A stretch of DNA of 64,000 nucleotides from VRUE01 sp963703175 (GTDB lineage: Bacteria; Actinomycetota; Thermoleophilia; Solirubrobacterales; 70-9): contig OY969794.1 in assembly GCA_963703175.1 (NCBI GenBank), forward strand, positions 2,728,001-2,792,000. Reading direction: 5' to 3'. Shown here one piece after another: positions 50,988 through 59,751 of the stretch. The translations under genes and the position numbers were made by a program. The notes below the pieces were generated by a model. It made no database searches. It saw only the letters and a program-made list of their open reading frames with translations, and had not been told where the DNA came from. The first letter of the stretch is position 1, and each line of letters opens with the position of its first letter.

Positions 50988-52310
50988 GTGGATCGATCCA
51001 GGAACGGGCGAAACAAGCAGACGCAATATGCCGCCAACGGCGCCGGCGTCGCCAACCCCCGTGCTCGGCAGCGCGCCCTGGCGATTGGTGTCGTTGAGGG
51101 TGGGGAGGAAGGCGACCCGCTCGTCGAGCTGAAGGAGCTGCTGCGCACCGCGGGCGTTGCCACCGCCGGCGAAGCGGTCCAGCAGCGCGCTAAACCCGAC
51201 CCCGACCGCTACCTCGGTCGGGGCAAGCTGGACGAGGTCAAGGAGCAGGTCGCGGCCTGCGACGCGAACCTGGTTGCTTGCGACGACGAGCTGGCACCGC
51301 GCCAGGAGCGCAACCTCGAGGCGGCGCTTGGGGTTCCGGTGATCGACCGCACCGCGGTCATCCTCGACATCTTTGCCGACCATGCCCACTCGGCTGAGGG
51401 CAAGCTGCAGGTCGAGCTGGCCCAACTCGAGTACAACCTGGCGCGGATGCGGGGTCTCTGGACCCACCTTGAGCGGCTCGGTGGTGGAATCGGCACCAGG
51501 GGTCCTGGCGAGAGCCAGATCGAGACCGACCGCCGCCTTGCCCGCGACCGGATCGCGGCACTACGGCGGCGCCTCGGCCGACTGGAGCGAAACCGCGGCG
51601 TGATGCGGGCACAACGGGAGCAGTCGTCCTTACCGCGGGTCGCCCTCGCCGGCTACACCAATGCCGGCAAGTCAACCCTGCTTAACGCGCTGACCGGCGC
51701 GGAGGAGGTCAGCGTGGGGGACAGGCTCTTTCACACGCTTGACCCGACTACCCGCAGCGTCCCGCTCTCCGGCCGCGACTTTCTTTTCACCGACACGGTC
51801 GGTTTCATCGAGAAGCTCCCTCACCAGTTGGTAGAGGCGTTCAAGGCGACGCTGGAGGAGACGGTCCTCGCCGACCTGATCCTGCAGGTTGTCGACGCGG
51901 CAGCGCCGGAGCAGCGGCGGCTCGCCGACCTGGAGGCGGTCGACGCGGTGCTTGAGGAGATTGGTGCCGGCGCCAAGCCGCGCCTCCTCGTCCTCAACAA
52001 GGCCGACTTGCTTGACGCGGACGAGCGGGCCGAGGTGCTGCTGCGCCATCCCGGCGCTGTGCTGGTTTCGGCTTTGACCGGCGACGGGATCGAGGCGCTG
52101 CAAGTGCGTGTCGAGGAGGCTTTCCAGGACACGCTGGCCGAGGTTGAGCTGCTTATTCCCTACAGCCAAGGCGCCCGGCTGCATGAGCTGCATGAGGTTG
52201 CTGGGGATCTGGAGCGGATTGATCGCGAGGACGGCGTTTTGGTCCATGCGCGGGTCCCTTTTGCTGAGCTGCATCGGTTTGACGACTTGCGCACTGCTGA
52301 CGCTGCCTAG
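50988..52310 (+). CDS. hflX: GTPase HflX
   Basis: HflX is a ribosome-splitting or rescue GTPase. The 440 residues start with the HflX N-domain (ELLRTAGVATAGEAVQQR, DRYLGRGKLDEVKEQV, ERNLEAALGVPVIDRTAVIL), then the coiled linker with GPGESQIETDRRLARDRI. The G domain carries ALAGYTNAGKSTLLNALTG, the G3 region TDTVGFIEKLPHQLVEAF and the G4 motif LVLNKADLL. The GTG start is supported by TACAAT 8 nt upstream. The terminal part is followed by a long hairpin before dut. Confidence 0.95.
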   Translation: MDRSRNGRNKQTQYAANGAGVANPRARQRALAIGVVEGGEEGDPLVELKELLRTAGVATAGEAVQQRAKPDPDRYLGRGKLDEVKEQVAACDANLVACDDELAPRQERNLEAALGVPVIDRTAVILDIFADHAHSAEGKLQVELAQLEYNLARMRGLWTHLERLGGGIGTRGPGESQIETDRRLARDRIAALRRRLGRLERNRGVMRAQREQSSLPRVALAGYTNAGKSTLLNALTGAEEVSVGDRLFHTLDPTTRSVPLSGRDFLFTDTVGFIEKLPHQLVEAFKATLEETVLADLILQVVDAAAPEQRRLADLEAVDAVLEEIGAGAKPRLLVLNKADLLDADERAEVLLRHPGAVLVSALTGDGIEALQVRVEEAFQDTLAEVELLIPYSQGARLHELHEVAGDLERIDREDGVLVHARVPFAELHRFDDLRTADAA

Positions 52311-52313
52311 GGA

Positions 52314-52378
52314 GGTGAGGGTGTTCCTCGCCCCGACTCGCGGGCTTCGCCCGCGCCGGTTTGAGGAACACCCTCACC
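52314..52378. repeat. Compound palindrome between hflX and dut
   Basis: GGTGAGGGTGTTCCTC (52314-52329) is exactly complementary to 52363-52378. A second hairpin, CGCGGGC-TTC-GCCCGCG, lies inside (52339-52355). It fills the gap between the hflX stop and the dut promoter and may end hflX transcription, although no T run follows. Confidence 0.75.
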
Positions 52379-52395
52379 CTCCCTTTCAAGCGCTG

Positions 52396-52401
52396 TAGGG
52401 T
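52396..52401 (+). promoter_or_regulatory. dut -10 element (TAGGGT), leaderless start
   Basis: TAGGGT ends 7 nt before the GTG at 52409 and supports that start. Confidence 0.5.
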
Positions 52402-52408
52402 GCGCGCC

Positions 52409-52840
52409 GTGGATCTTCGAGTCGCCAAGCTGAAGGACGAGGCGCGGGTGCCTACGCGTGCACATGAGGGAGATGCTGGTGTTGATCTCTACGCGTGCGA
52501 GGCTGCTCATTTAGGGCCGGGGGAGAGGTGGAGCGTTGGGACTGGGGTGGCTGTTGAGATTCCGGAGGGCCATGCGGGCCTGGTGCTGCCGCGGTCTGGA
52601 CTGGCGCGCGATCACGGCATTTCTCTGGTCAACAGTCCAGGGCTGATCGATTCTGGCTACCGCGGCGAAGTGCGGGTGCTGTTGCTCAACACCGACCCGG
52701 CTGACACTTTCCGGGTCGAGCCCGGCGAGCGGATCGCCCAACTTGTGATCGCGCCGATTGCGCTTGCCGAGCCGGTCGAGGTCGAGTCGCTCACCGACTC
52801 GGCCCGTGGTGACGGCGGCTTCGGCTCCAGCGGGCGCTAG
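52409..52840 (+). CDS. dut: dUTP diphosphatase
   Basis: This trimeric dUTPase of 143 residues cleaves dUTP to dUMP and keeps uracil out of DNA. All five motifs are seen: HEGDAGVDLYA, PRSGLARDHG, GLIDSGYRGEVRVLL, GERIAQLVI and the C-terminal ARGDGGFGSSGR that closes over the active site. The start GTG follows the TAGGGT at 52396. The stop TAG is part of the 6-bp target GCTAGC duplicated by the neighbouring IS, so the protein is unchanged by the insertion. Confidence 0.95.
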   Translation: MDLRVAKLKDEARVPTRAHEGDAGVDLYACEAAHLGPGERWSVGTGVAVEIPEGHAGLVLPRSGLARDHGISLVNSPGLIDSGYRGEVRVLLLNTDPADTFRVEPGERIAQLVIAPIALAEPVEVESLTDSARGDGGFGSSGR

Positions 52841-52841
52841 C

Positions 52842-53899
52842 TGACCCGCCCACACACGTTGTGAACAGCTGAAAGGCCATCCGGGCCCTCCAAGACGCTT
52901 GTGGTTCTGACGCCCAAGCAAGGAGGACCCGGATGAAGGTTCACGGTAACGCTGCTCTCGGACCAGCGGGAAGGCTCGCTTTGGTGCGGGCGATCGAGTC
53001 GGGAATGACGTTGAGGGCGGCAGCTGCCGCCCTCAACGTGGCGCCGGCGACTGCTCACCGCTGGTGGCACCGTTGGCAGGTGGCTTCTGATGCCGAGCGT
53101 CGCTGCGGGAGCTGGCTTCAGGACCGTTCTTCGCGGCCCCATCGCCAGCCACAACGCCTCGACGCCGCCGAGGAGGAGTTGATCCTGCGTGCCCGCCGCG
53201 AGACCGGCCTTGGCCCGGGGCGCCTGGCCGGAGTCTGCCGTCGGCCACGCTCGATGATCTGGAAGGTCCTGCACCGCCACGGTCTCTCCCGCAGGCGCCG
53301 CTCGGCCCGCGAGTCCTACCGCCGCTACGAGTGGTCGCGTCCCGGTGCCCTGTTGCACGTCGACATTGCGCGCCTGGCGCGGTTTGAGCGGCCAGGTCAC
53401 GCCGTAACCGGCGACCGCACCACCAGCCGCGCAGAGAAACAGGCAGAAGTCGGCTACGTCTATCTGCACTGCGTGGTCGACGACAACTCGCGCTACGCCT
53501 ACGTCGAGCAGCACCCCGATCAGGGCGCAACCGCCGCCGCAGCGGTGTTGGAGCGCGCGATCGAGCACTTTGCGCAACTCGGCATGAAACCGCCGGAAGC
53601 GGTGATGAGCGATAACGCCTTCGTCTATCGCCGCTCGGCCGCCTTCCGCCGCCTGCTCGAGCTCCACGGTGCCCGCCACATTCTCACCCCGCCATACACG
53701 CCGCGCTGGAACGGCAAGGTAGAGCGCTTCATTCAGACCCTGAAGCGGGAGTGGGCCTACGCCCACACCTGGCCCACCTCAGCCGAGCGGGCTCGCTCGA
53801 TGCCATCCTTCCTGCGCTACTACAACCGGCGTAGGCCCCACAGTTCGATTGGAGACCGGCCGCCGATCAGCCGCGTTCACAACGTCCGTGGGTAGGACA
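52842..53899 (+). mobile_element. Complete IS481-type insertion sequence
   Basis: An element of 1058 bp. Imperfect terminal inverted repeats of 25 bp (52842-52866 and 53875-53899) share the inner ACGTTGTGAAC block exactly and about 19 of 25 positions overall. Both flanks show GCTAGC (52836-52841 and 53900-53905), a 6-bp target duplication. One full transposase frame fills the inside. Intact ends, duplication and reading frame indicate a recent insertion that may still be active. Confidence 0.85.
52933..53895 (+). CDS. IS481-family DDE transposase
   Basis: The 320 residues begin with an N-terminal helix-turn-helix (ESGMTLRAAAAALNVAPATA, then HRWWHRWQ), a second HTH-like domain (about 77-115) and the rve/DDE core. 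Catalytic residues are in LLHVDIARLARF (D), AVMSDNAFVYR (D) and TPRWNGKVERFIQTLKREW (E). The C-terminal YYNRRRPHSSIGDRPPISR is the usual family ending. GGAGGA is the ribosome site before the ATG. The 3' end runs into the right inverted repeat. Confidence 0.93.
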   Translation: MKVHGNAALGPAGRLALVRAIESGMTLRAAAAALNVAPATAHRWWHRWQVASDAERRCGSWLQDRSSRPHRQPQRLDAAEEELILRARRETGLGPGRLAGVCRRPRSMIWKVLHRHGLSRRRRSARESYRRYEWSRPGALLHVDIARLARFERPGHAVTGDRTTSRAEKQAEVGYVYLHCVVDDNSRYAYVEQHPDQGATAAAAVLERAIEHFAQLGMKPPEAVMSDNAFVYRRSAAFRRLLELHGARHILTPPYTPRWNGKVERFIQTLKREWAYAHTWPTSAERARSMPSFLRYYNRRRPHSSIGDRPPISRVHNVRG

Positions 53900-53900
53900 G

Positions 53901-55988
53901 CTAGCGGCGGCGGATTCGCACTCTGATCAGAGCCGGGGTGCGATCGCGGTTGCCCGCTCGGTCAATTGCGAAGACCTGGAACGCGTGCCGTCCAAGCGTC
54001 AGCCTGTAGAGCCGTGGGGAGTGGCAGGGGGTAAAGCGCCTGTGGTCGAGCTTGCAGCGAAAGCGGCTGCCGCTCTCGCTTGAGGCAAAGGCAAAGGCGA
54101 CCTTGCGCAACCTGGCCTTTATTAAGAGCTGTCGCGGCGGCCGGCGGAGGAGCCTCGTGGAAGGGGGCCTCCGATCCGGGGGAGGAGGTTTGAGGATTGG
54201 GAGGACAGAGGCTTTGCCGAGCGGTGATTCGGGCTCCGGACTTGGGTTCGGCGGCGTTCCCGGCGGGCGGAAGCTGTCTTTGGCGCGTTCTTCGACGTCC
54301 TCGCATTCGTTTGGCGGCGGATCCGCGTAGCTCGCGGTCGGGATGTCGATCAGGGCGGTGTCGAAGCCGGCCCCACACTCGATCGCCAGATCCGTGTCTC
54401 CCGAGTTGGCGAGGATCGTGTCGTTGCCCGCCGCGGCGAAGTAGGAATCGTGGCCGGGTCGTCCCAGCAGCTGGTTGTCCCCCGAGTCGCCGACAAGTAC
54501 GTCGTCTCCGCTGCTTGCCTCTACGTCCTCGATCGCTTCGAGGTGAGTCAACAGCGCGGGACTCGAACAGGTCGGCTGTCCTTGGGTGCCGACCAGGCCG
54601 GCGGCCGCCGCGCCCATATCAATCGAGACGGCTTCTTCGAAATTTGCCCAGTTGGCGTTATCGCGGTCCGGGCCACCGTTAAGCGTGTCTCCGTCGCAGA
54701 CCGCATTGGAGATGAAGAGATCCTCGCCAGGGCCAGCGTCAAGGCTGTCTTTGCCGTCGTTATTGGGCACAGCATCATCACCGCCCGCAGCATGAACGAC
54801 GTCGTTGCCTGCACCGTCGACGAGGGCGTCTTCCGTTTGGCCGCCGGTGAGGTCATCATGGTCGGCGCCGCCAAGCAAGATCACCGAGGTGGTGTCGGGG
54901 AAGTTCGAGGCGCTCAACGTGTCTTCACCGTCGAGGCCTGCGAGGAGGATTGAGTCCGGCGGTTCGGATAGGGCGAACGTCCCAGCCGAAGCTCCGTTAG
55001 CCGTGAAGGTCACCTGGAGCGGGCTTTCGGAGTAGGTCGCGACGAGCGCATCGTCGCCGTTGCTGCCGGTCAGATAGAGGGCCGGCGGGCCGACGCCCGT
55101 TGGTGCCATCAAGCCAGCGGAGGTCGTGCCGGCTGCCCGGGGTTCGACTTTTTTGTCATTGCGCTCGCATTCAACCGTCGAACCGCTGTCGGCTTCGCAG
55201 CTGTCGCCCTCGGCGCCGCCGTGGATCTGGTCAATACCGCCTTCGCCGAGGATCACGTCCGCGCCGCCACCGCCATAGATCGCCTCGGGTCCACCGCTGC
55301 CGACGATGAAGTCCGGAAACGGAGTGCCGATGACCCGCTCGAACTGGGTGCCCTCAAGGTCGAGGTCGACACCTCCTCCGGCGGGCGCCTTGCCGTCGTT
55401 AGCGAAGCCGTTGCCGTCTTCGGCTGCGTTGTCTTCGAGGTCGATGTAGACGCCTCGCCCATTTTCATCCCCGGGGAACCCTTGGTAGTCGAAGAACGAG
55501 CCTTGATTTATGAAGCCCGGCGTCACTCCGGTGGCATAGCTGAGCGTGTCGGTGTCCCCGCTGCCACCGGTGTCGTCGATCGCGTCGATGGTGGCGTCAC
55601 CGCGGGCGAAGTCGCTGCCCCCTTCACCGTCAAGCGAGTCCGCGCCGAAGCCACCCGAGAGCAGGTCGTTGCCGGGGCCACCCCGCAGTCGGTCGTCGCC
55701 TACACCGCCGTAGAGGCGATCGTTGCCTTCCCCGCCAAAGAGGCTGTCGTTGCCGCGCTGGCCGTAGAGCGTGTCGTCACCGCCTTCGCCGTACACGGTG
55801 GTGACCCCCCGGGGTGCCCGGATCGTGTCGGCGCAGGGCGTTCCGATGATGGTGTCGCCAACCGTTTCTGGAGCTTCACCGCAGCTCGGCGCCGCACTCG
55901 CGGTCGCTGCCGTGGCGGCAAGCAAAGCGAGGACCGTCAGCACACCCAAAAGGGCGGCCCGGCCATATCTATCGAGCTGCACCTTCAT
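53901..55988 (-). CDS. Secreted RTX-like (hemolysin-type calcium-binding repeat) protein
   Basis: The approximately 695 residues have a signal peptide (LLGVLTVLALLAATAATASA). Tandem nonapeptide-type repeats follow (GGDDTLYGQRGNDSLFGGEG and others) at about 65-125, 220-260 and 330-530, which bind calcium in a parallel beta-roll. A Pro-rich linker (about 575-610) leads to a C-terminal domain with a FRCKLDHRRFTPC pattern and AFQVFAIDRAGNRDRTPA, common in extracellular proteins of this bacterial group. No enzymatic domain is seen. The start may be the ATG at 55988 or the GTG at 55991. Its stop codon is shared with the IS target site. Confidence 0.8.
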   Translation of the reverse strand: MKVQLDRYGRAALLGVLTVLALLAATAATASAAPSCGEAPETVGDTIIGTPCADTIRAPRGVTTVYGEGGDDTLYGQRGNDSLFGGEGNDRLYGGVGDDRLRGGPGNDLLSGGFGADSLDGEGGSDFARGDATIDAIDDTGGSGDTDTLSYATGVTPGFINQGSFFDYQGFPGDENGRGVYIDLEDNAAEDGNGFANDGKAPAGGGVDLDLEGTQFERVIGTPFPDFIVGSGGPEAIYGGGGADVILGEGGIDQIHGGAEGDSCEADSGSTVECERNDKKVEPRAAGTTSAGLMAPTGVGPPALYLTGSNGDDALVATYSESPLQVTFTANGASAGTFALSEPPDSILLAGLDGEDTLSASNFPDTTSVILLGGADHDDLTGGQTEDALVDGAGNDVVHAAGGDDAVPNNDGKDSLDAGPGEDLFISNAVCDGDTLNGGPDRDNANWANFEEAVSIDMGAAAAGLVGTQGQPTCSSPALLTHLEAIEDVEASSGDDVLVGDSGDNQLLGRPGHDSYFAAAGNDTILANSGDTDLAIECGAGFDTALIDIPTASYADPPPNECEDVEERAKDSFRPPGTPPNPSPEPESPLGKASVLPILKPPPPDRRPPSTRLLRRPPRQLLIKARLRKVAFAFASSESGSRFRCKLDHRRFTPCHSPRLYRLTLGRHAFQVFAIDRAGNRDRTPALIRVRIRRR

Positions 55989-56015
55989 CACTTACCCGAA
56001 CCGGTCGCTAGCCAC

Positions 56016-56753
56016 TCAGTTGCGCAGCGCTACCTCGCGGGCGCACTGCTGGGCGGCTAGCTCCAGGTCGTCCTCCAGTGGCTCGAGCTGCGGCGTGGAG
56101 CCGTAGCGGTGCTCCAGGGCCAGGGTAATCAGGCGATCGGCCAGCCAGGCGTTCTTTGGCAGCAGGGGGCCGTGCAGGTAGGTGCCGATCAGGTTGTCGC
56201 GGCGGACGCCCTCGAAGCCGTCTTTGCCGTTGTTGCCGAAGCCCTTGATCACGCGTCCCAACGGGGTGGCGCCCTCGCCGAGGTAAGTGCGACCACCATG
56301 GTTCTCGAAGCCGGCGATGATCTGCGGGCCGCTGCCCAGGTCGGCCTCGATCGCGACGTTGCCGATCAGGCGCTCGCCTGGCTCGCGCACGGTCTCCAGA
56401 TCCGCCAGCCCCAGACCGGGCAGTCGCTCCACGCCCAGTTGGTAGCTGTGGCCGAGCAGCTGGTAGCCGCCGCAGACGGCGAGCAGCACGGCGCCGTCGG
56501 CAACAGCGGCGGCGAGAGCATCGCGCTTACTGGCGACCATGTCGGCGGCGACGGCGCGCTGGTCGCGGTCCTGGCCGCCGCCGAGATAGATGAGGTCTTG
56601 TTCTGTGGGGTTGAGTCCCTCGCCGGAGCCGGCGGCGGAGTAGGAGAAGCCGATTCCCCGCCACTCGCAACGCCGTTGCAGAAAGAGGATGTTGCCGCGG
56701 TCGGCGTAGATGTTCATTTGGTCTGGGTAGAGAGCAAGCAGACGAAGCTCCAT
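56016..56753 (-). CDS. gatD: Lipid II isoglutaminyl synthase, glutaminase subunit GatD
   Basis: This class I (CobB/CobQ-like) glutamine amidotransferase of 245 residues has MELRLLALYPDQMNIYADRG, the nucleophile in AVLLAVCGGYQLLGHSY (Cys near residue 94), and a late His in LIGTYLHGPLLPKN. GatD supplies ammonia to MurT, which amidates the alpha-carboxyl of D-Glu in lipid II. Its ATG shares one base with the stop of the methyltransferase gene (TAATG), so the three genes murT, methyltransferase and gatD are coupled. Confidence 0.9.
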   Translation of the reverse strand: MELRLLALYPDQMNIYADRGNILFLQRRCEWRGIGFSYSAAGSGEGLNPTEQDLIYLGGGQDRDQRAVAADMVASKRDALAAAVADGAVLLAVCGGYQLLGHSYQLGVERLPGLGLADLETVREPGERLIGNVAIEADLGSGPQIIAGFENHGGRTYLGEGATPLGRVIKGFGNNGKDGFEGVRRDNLIGTYLHGPLLPKNAWLADRLITLALEHRYGSTPQLEPLEDDLELAAQQCAREVALRN

Positions 56754-57457
56754 TAAGCCCCCCTTTTAAGCAGGACCACGATCGAGCCGACGTGGGCATC
56801 GGTGGGGGGGATGGGGCGGCGGCCGGCGGGGCGCAGGCCGCACTCGCGCGCCTCGCGCTCCAGGGTTGTGGCATCGAGCCTCTGCAGGCCAATTTCGTAA
56901 AGCTCCTCCTCCAGCTCGCCCTGTGGCGAGACGGTCTGCCGCAGTCGCCGCACGCGGATTGAGTCGGAGTCGACCTGTGCGTCGACCGGCAGGCTGGAAT
57001 AGACCCAGCCGTCGACCTCGCGCGTGTCAGGTAGGAGCGAGGCGTTTGCGTCTGGCTCAGGCATCGACTCCACGATGGCAAATGCGGCAAGCCCCTCCGG
57101 GCTCAGGTGTGCCGCGACGCAGCGCAGACAACGCTTGCGCTCACCGGCACCGGCGAACAGCTGCACCAGCTGCATCGGCGCCATGATCAGCGAGAAATCG
57201 GCTCCCAGGTCGAAGTCCCTGGCGTCGCCGACCTTGGCGTCGCTGAGTGCCGCGACCAGGCGAGGATCCAGGTCCAGGCCGCGCACGTCATGCTCACGTC
57301 GAGCAAGGTGCAGTAGGACACGCCCAGATCCGCAGCCGAGATCCAGAACTGGCCCAGCGGACTCGCTTGCCAGCTCCTCCCAGAGGGCCAGGTCGGCCGC
57401 GTAGCTTCCGCACTCGGCTTCATGCCAAATGACAGACGCATCTTGATCGCTCTTCAT
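56753..57457 (-). CDS. Class I SAM-dependent methyltransferase in the murT-gatD operon
   Basis: In the 234 residues, the SAM loop is PVLDLGCGSGRVLLHLA (about residues 36-52). The acidic RGLDLDPRLVAALS follows, and then ADFSLIMAPMQLVQLF. The C-terminal half is beta-rich (RVRRLRQTVSPQGELEEELY), typical of small-molecule methyltransferases. It lies between murT and gatD with overlaps on both sides (ATGA with murT, TAATG with gatD). The context suggests a role near lipid II or its precursors, but the substrate is unknown. Confidence 0.8.
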   Translation of the reverse strand: MKSDQDASVIWHEAECGSYAADLALWEELASESAGPVLDLGCGSGRVLLHLARREHDVRGLDLDPRLVAALSDAKVGDARDFDLGADFSLIMAPMQLVQLFAGAGERKRCLRCVAAHLSPEGLAAFAIVESMPEPDANASLLPDTREVDGWVYSSLPVDAQVDSDSIRVRRLRQTVSPQGELEEELYEIGLQRLDATTLEREARECGLRPAGRRPIPPTDAHVGSIVVLLKRGA

Positions 57458-58845
57458 CGCCAGAAGTCCTTCGTAAGACCCCGCCCCGAAAGCACCTTGT
57501 GCAGTTCAAGCAGGGCGGTGTACGTGGGTAGAGCGAATAGCTGCGCCGGCGCCGCGGCCACGGCCCGGTCGAGCGAGGACTCGATCTCCGGCTCGACCGT
57601 GATCGCCTCCTCGGGCCAGCCGGCGTACTTCAGCCGCAGTGCCATCTCCGGCGCCCGCGTACCAGCGCAGGTGACGCGCCGCACGGCCCCTGCCAACAAC
57701 TCGAAGTCGGCATCCCAGATCCAAGAGACGTCGCGACCGTCGGCGATGCGGTCGTTTAGCCCGATCCAGAGGTCGAGCTCCCCGGCGTCCGCCTCCAGCT
57801 TCAACGTGCGCAAGACCTCGTTCGTGCCCGCCGGGTTCTTAACCAGCAGGATCGATACTCGCTTGGAGCCAATAGCCACCGTCTCGACGCGGCCGAAGGC
57901 GCCGCGCATCTCGGTCAGGGCCGGGGCGATCGACTCTGGCGCGATCCCCAACACCAGCGCTGCGGCAATCGCCGCCAGGGCGTTGTAGACGTTGTAGAGG
58001 CCGGGCAGGGGGAGCTCGATCGCCATCTCTCCTCGGGGAGTACGCACCGTGAACGAAGAGCCCCGCATGCCGTGCAGCTCGATCCGCGTGGCCGCGACCT
58101 CGGGATCGGGGCGGCTCGCGCCGCAATTGCCACAGGAGTAATGGCCGAGGTGCCCGACGAAGGCGCGCGCGTAGGTATATGGATGACCACATCGGCGGCA
58201 GTGCTTTGCGTCGAAGGCATGCTGCAGCTCGGGCAGCGCCTGCGTCTCGTCGTCGATGCCGAAGTAGACGGCCCCCTCGTGTCGTTTAGCCACCTCGTCG
58301 CGGCCCAGGTCGGCGATGAGTGGATCGTCGGCGTTGAGCACGAAGCGCGTCCGCCCGCTCCGCTCGGCAACCGTCTTTGCCCATTCCTCGGCGAGAACCT
58401 CGGTCTCGCCGTAGCGGTCAAGCTGGTCGCGGAAAAGGTTACCGAGCACCACCAGCGAGGGATCCAGTTCTGCGGCTACCCGCGGCAGCCAGGCCTCGTC
58501 GACCTCGAAGAGACCCTCGCGGCCACGTTGCTCGAGCAGCGCCGTGGCGATTCCCCAGGTCATGTTCGACCCGGCCCGGTTGTGGACCGGCACGCGGCCG
58601 TCGGCGGCGAGCAGTGCCGCCAACATCCCGGCCGTCGTCGTCTTGCCATTGGTGGCGCTGACCAGGGTGACGCCGTTGTCGAGCCGCGAGCCGAGGCGGG
58701 CGATTGAGCGCGGGTCGAGCCGCAACAGCAACCGTCCCGGCAGCGTCGTGCCGCCGCCGCGGCCGCTGGCCCGGCTGGCGGCGCCGACGGAACGTGCGGC
58801 GAGGCGCTTGGCGGCGAACAGCGGTCCGCCGCGGTCCGCGCTCAC
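57454..58845 (-). CDS. murT: Lipid II isoglutaminyl synthase, ligase subunit MurT
   Basis: This Mur-ligase-like ATPase of 463 residues has the P-loop TLVSATNGKTTTAGMLAALL (near 60-79), NRAGSNMTWGIATALL, FEVDEAWLP and NLFRDQLDRYGE. The MurT zinc ribbon is visible as HCRRCGHPY ... YSCGNCGA. The C-terminal domain (DUF1727) carries LLVKNPAGTNEVLRTL with the catalytic Asp region ending in IGLNDRIADGRDVSWIWD. With GatD it amidates D-iGlu of lipid II. The GTG start overlaps the lipid-kinase stop (GTGA). Confidence 0.93.
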   Translation of the reverse strand: MSADRGGPLFAAKRLAARSVGAASRASGRGGGTTLPGRLLLRLDPRSIARLGSRLDNGVTLVSATNGKTTTAGMLAALLAADGRVPVHNRAGSNMTWGIATALLEQRGREGLFEVDEAWLPRVAAELDPSLVVLGNLFRDQLDRYGETEVLAEEWAKTVAERSGRTRFVLNADDPLIADLGRDEVAKRHEGAVYFGIDDETQALPELQHAFDAKHCRRCGHPYTYARAFVGHLGHYSCGNCGASRPDPEVAATRIELHGMRGSSFTVRTPRGEMAIELPLPGLYNVYNALAAIAAALVLGIAPESIAPALTEMRGAFGRVETVAIGSKRVSILLVKNPAGTNEVLRTLKLEADAGELDLWIGLNDRIADGRDVSWIWDADFELLAGAVRRVTCAGTRAPEMALRLKYAGWPEEAITVEPEIESSLDRAVAAAPAQLFALPTYTALLELHKVLSGRGLTKDFWR

Positions 58846-59738
58846 TCCCCGGCTCGCGGCGGGACGATCACACTCAGTGCCTGGGGCAGCACTCGCAGCT
58901 TCGCTGGCAGGTCGGTCAGGTGCTCGCCGTCGGCATAGACCGGGAAATCACGGCTGGCGCTCAGCTCGAGCCGTGAGGCGCGGAACACACGCACCTCGTC
59001 CTCCTCGACGTGGGTGCCCTTGAACACCTTGGGCAGGTTACCCAGGAAGCGCAGCTTGCCGACCTCGCCGACGCTGACCACGTCGAACTTACCGTCGCCC
59101 AGATCGGCGTTCGGAGCGATGAACATGCCACCGCCGAAGGCCTTGCTGTTGGCGACCGAGACCGAGTAGCCGGTGAAGCGCTCGCGCTGCTCGCCGACGC
59201 CGATCGTGAAGCGGGCCGGCTTCCAGCCGATCAGGGTGCGGATGCCGGAATAGGCGTAGACGAGATTGCCGCGCAGCAGCTTGGTTTCGTTGGCGAGCCG
59301 GTTCGCTTCGGAATCGAAGCCGACGCTGACGATGCCGAGGAAGCGCTTGCCGTTGACCTCGCCGACGTCGATGCGGCGGGTCTCGCCGGCGGCAAGCATC
59401 GCCGCGGCCGCATCCGGCTCCGCCGGGATGCCGAGCACCCGGGCGAGGTCGTTGCCGCGCCCACCCGGGACGATCCCCAGCGGGGTGTCCGAGCCGGCGA
59501 GGGCGCCACCGACCGCGCCGATCAGTCCGTCGCCGCTGATCACTACTGGGATCTCGCTGGCTTCGGCGGCGCGTAGCGCCCGCTCGACGCCGTCCTCGAG
59601 CCCGCCCGTGCGTTCGACCCGGAAGGGGATGCGCCGCGCATCCAGTGCCTGCTCGAGTTGGGGCAGCAGCTTCAGCGTGCGCCCGTGTGCGGAGGCCGGA
59701 TTGACCAGTAACGCCAGCGGCATCCCTTCGACTCGCAT
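58842..59738 (-). CDS. Diacylglycerol/lipid kinase family protein (YegS/DgkB-like)
   Basis: The catalytic domain starts MPLALLVNPASAHGRTLKLL. The nucleotide loop VVISGDGLIGAVGGALAG corresponds to the GGDGT motif with Ser and Leu variants, and PLGIVPGGRGNDLARVLGIP matches the family's GTGNDFAR. The C-terminal beta domain (YSVSVANSKAFGGGMFIAPN, VYADGEHL) is complete. It phosphorylates a lipid such as diacylglycerol. I place the start at the ATG at 59738, after the upstream methyltransferase stop; ATGs at 59777 and 59723 are alternatives. The gene is first in the overlapping chain with murT and gatD. Confidence 0.85.
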   Translation of the reverse strand: MRVEGMPLALLVNPASAHGRTLKLLPQLEQALDARRIPFRVERTGGLEDGVERALRAAEASEIPVVISGDGLIGAVGGALAGSDTPLGIVPGGRGNDLARVLGIPAEPDAAAAMLAAGETRRIDVGEVNGKRFLGIVSVGFDSEANRLANETKLLRGNLVYAYSGIRTLIGWKPARFTIGVGEQRERFTGYSVSVANSKAFGGGMFIAPNADLGDGKFDVVSVGEVGKLRFLGNLPKVFKGTHVEEDEVRVFRASRLELSASRDFPVYADGEHLTDLPAKLRVLPQALSVIVPPRAGE

Positions 59739-59751
59739 TGCCTGCGGCAGC

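Noticed and set aside
55221..56060. A 279-residue plus-strand open frame
   Set aside because: Antisense to the RTX-like repeats, and its apparent repeat pattern comes from them.
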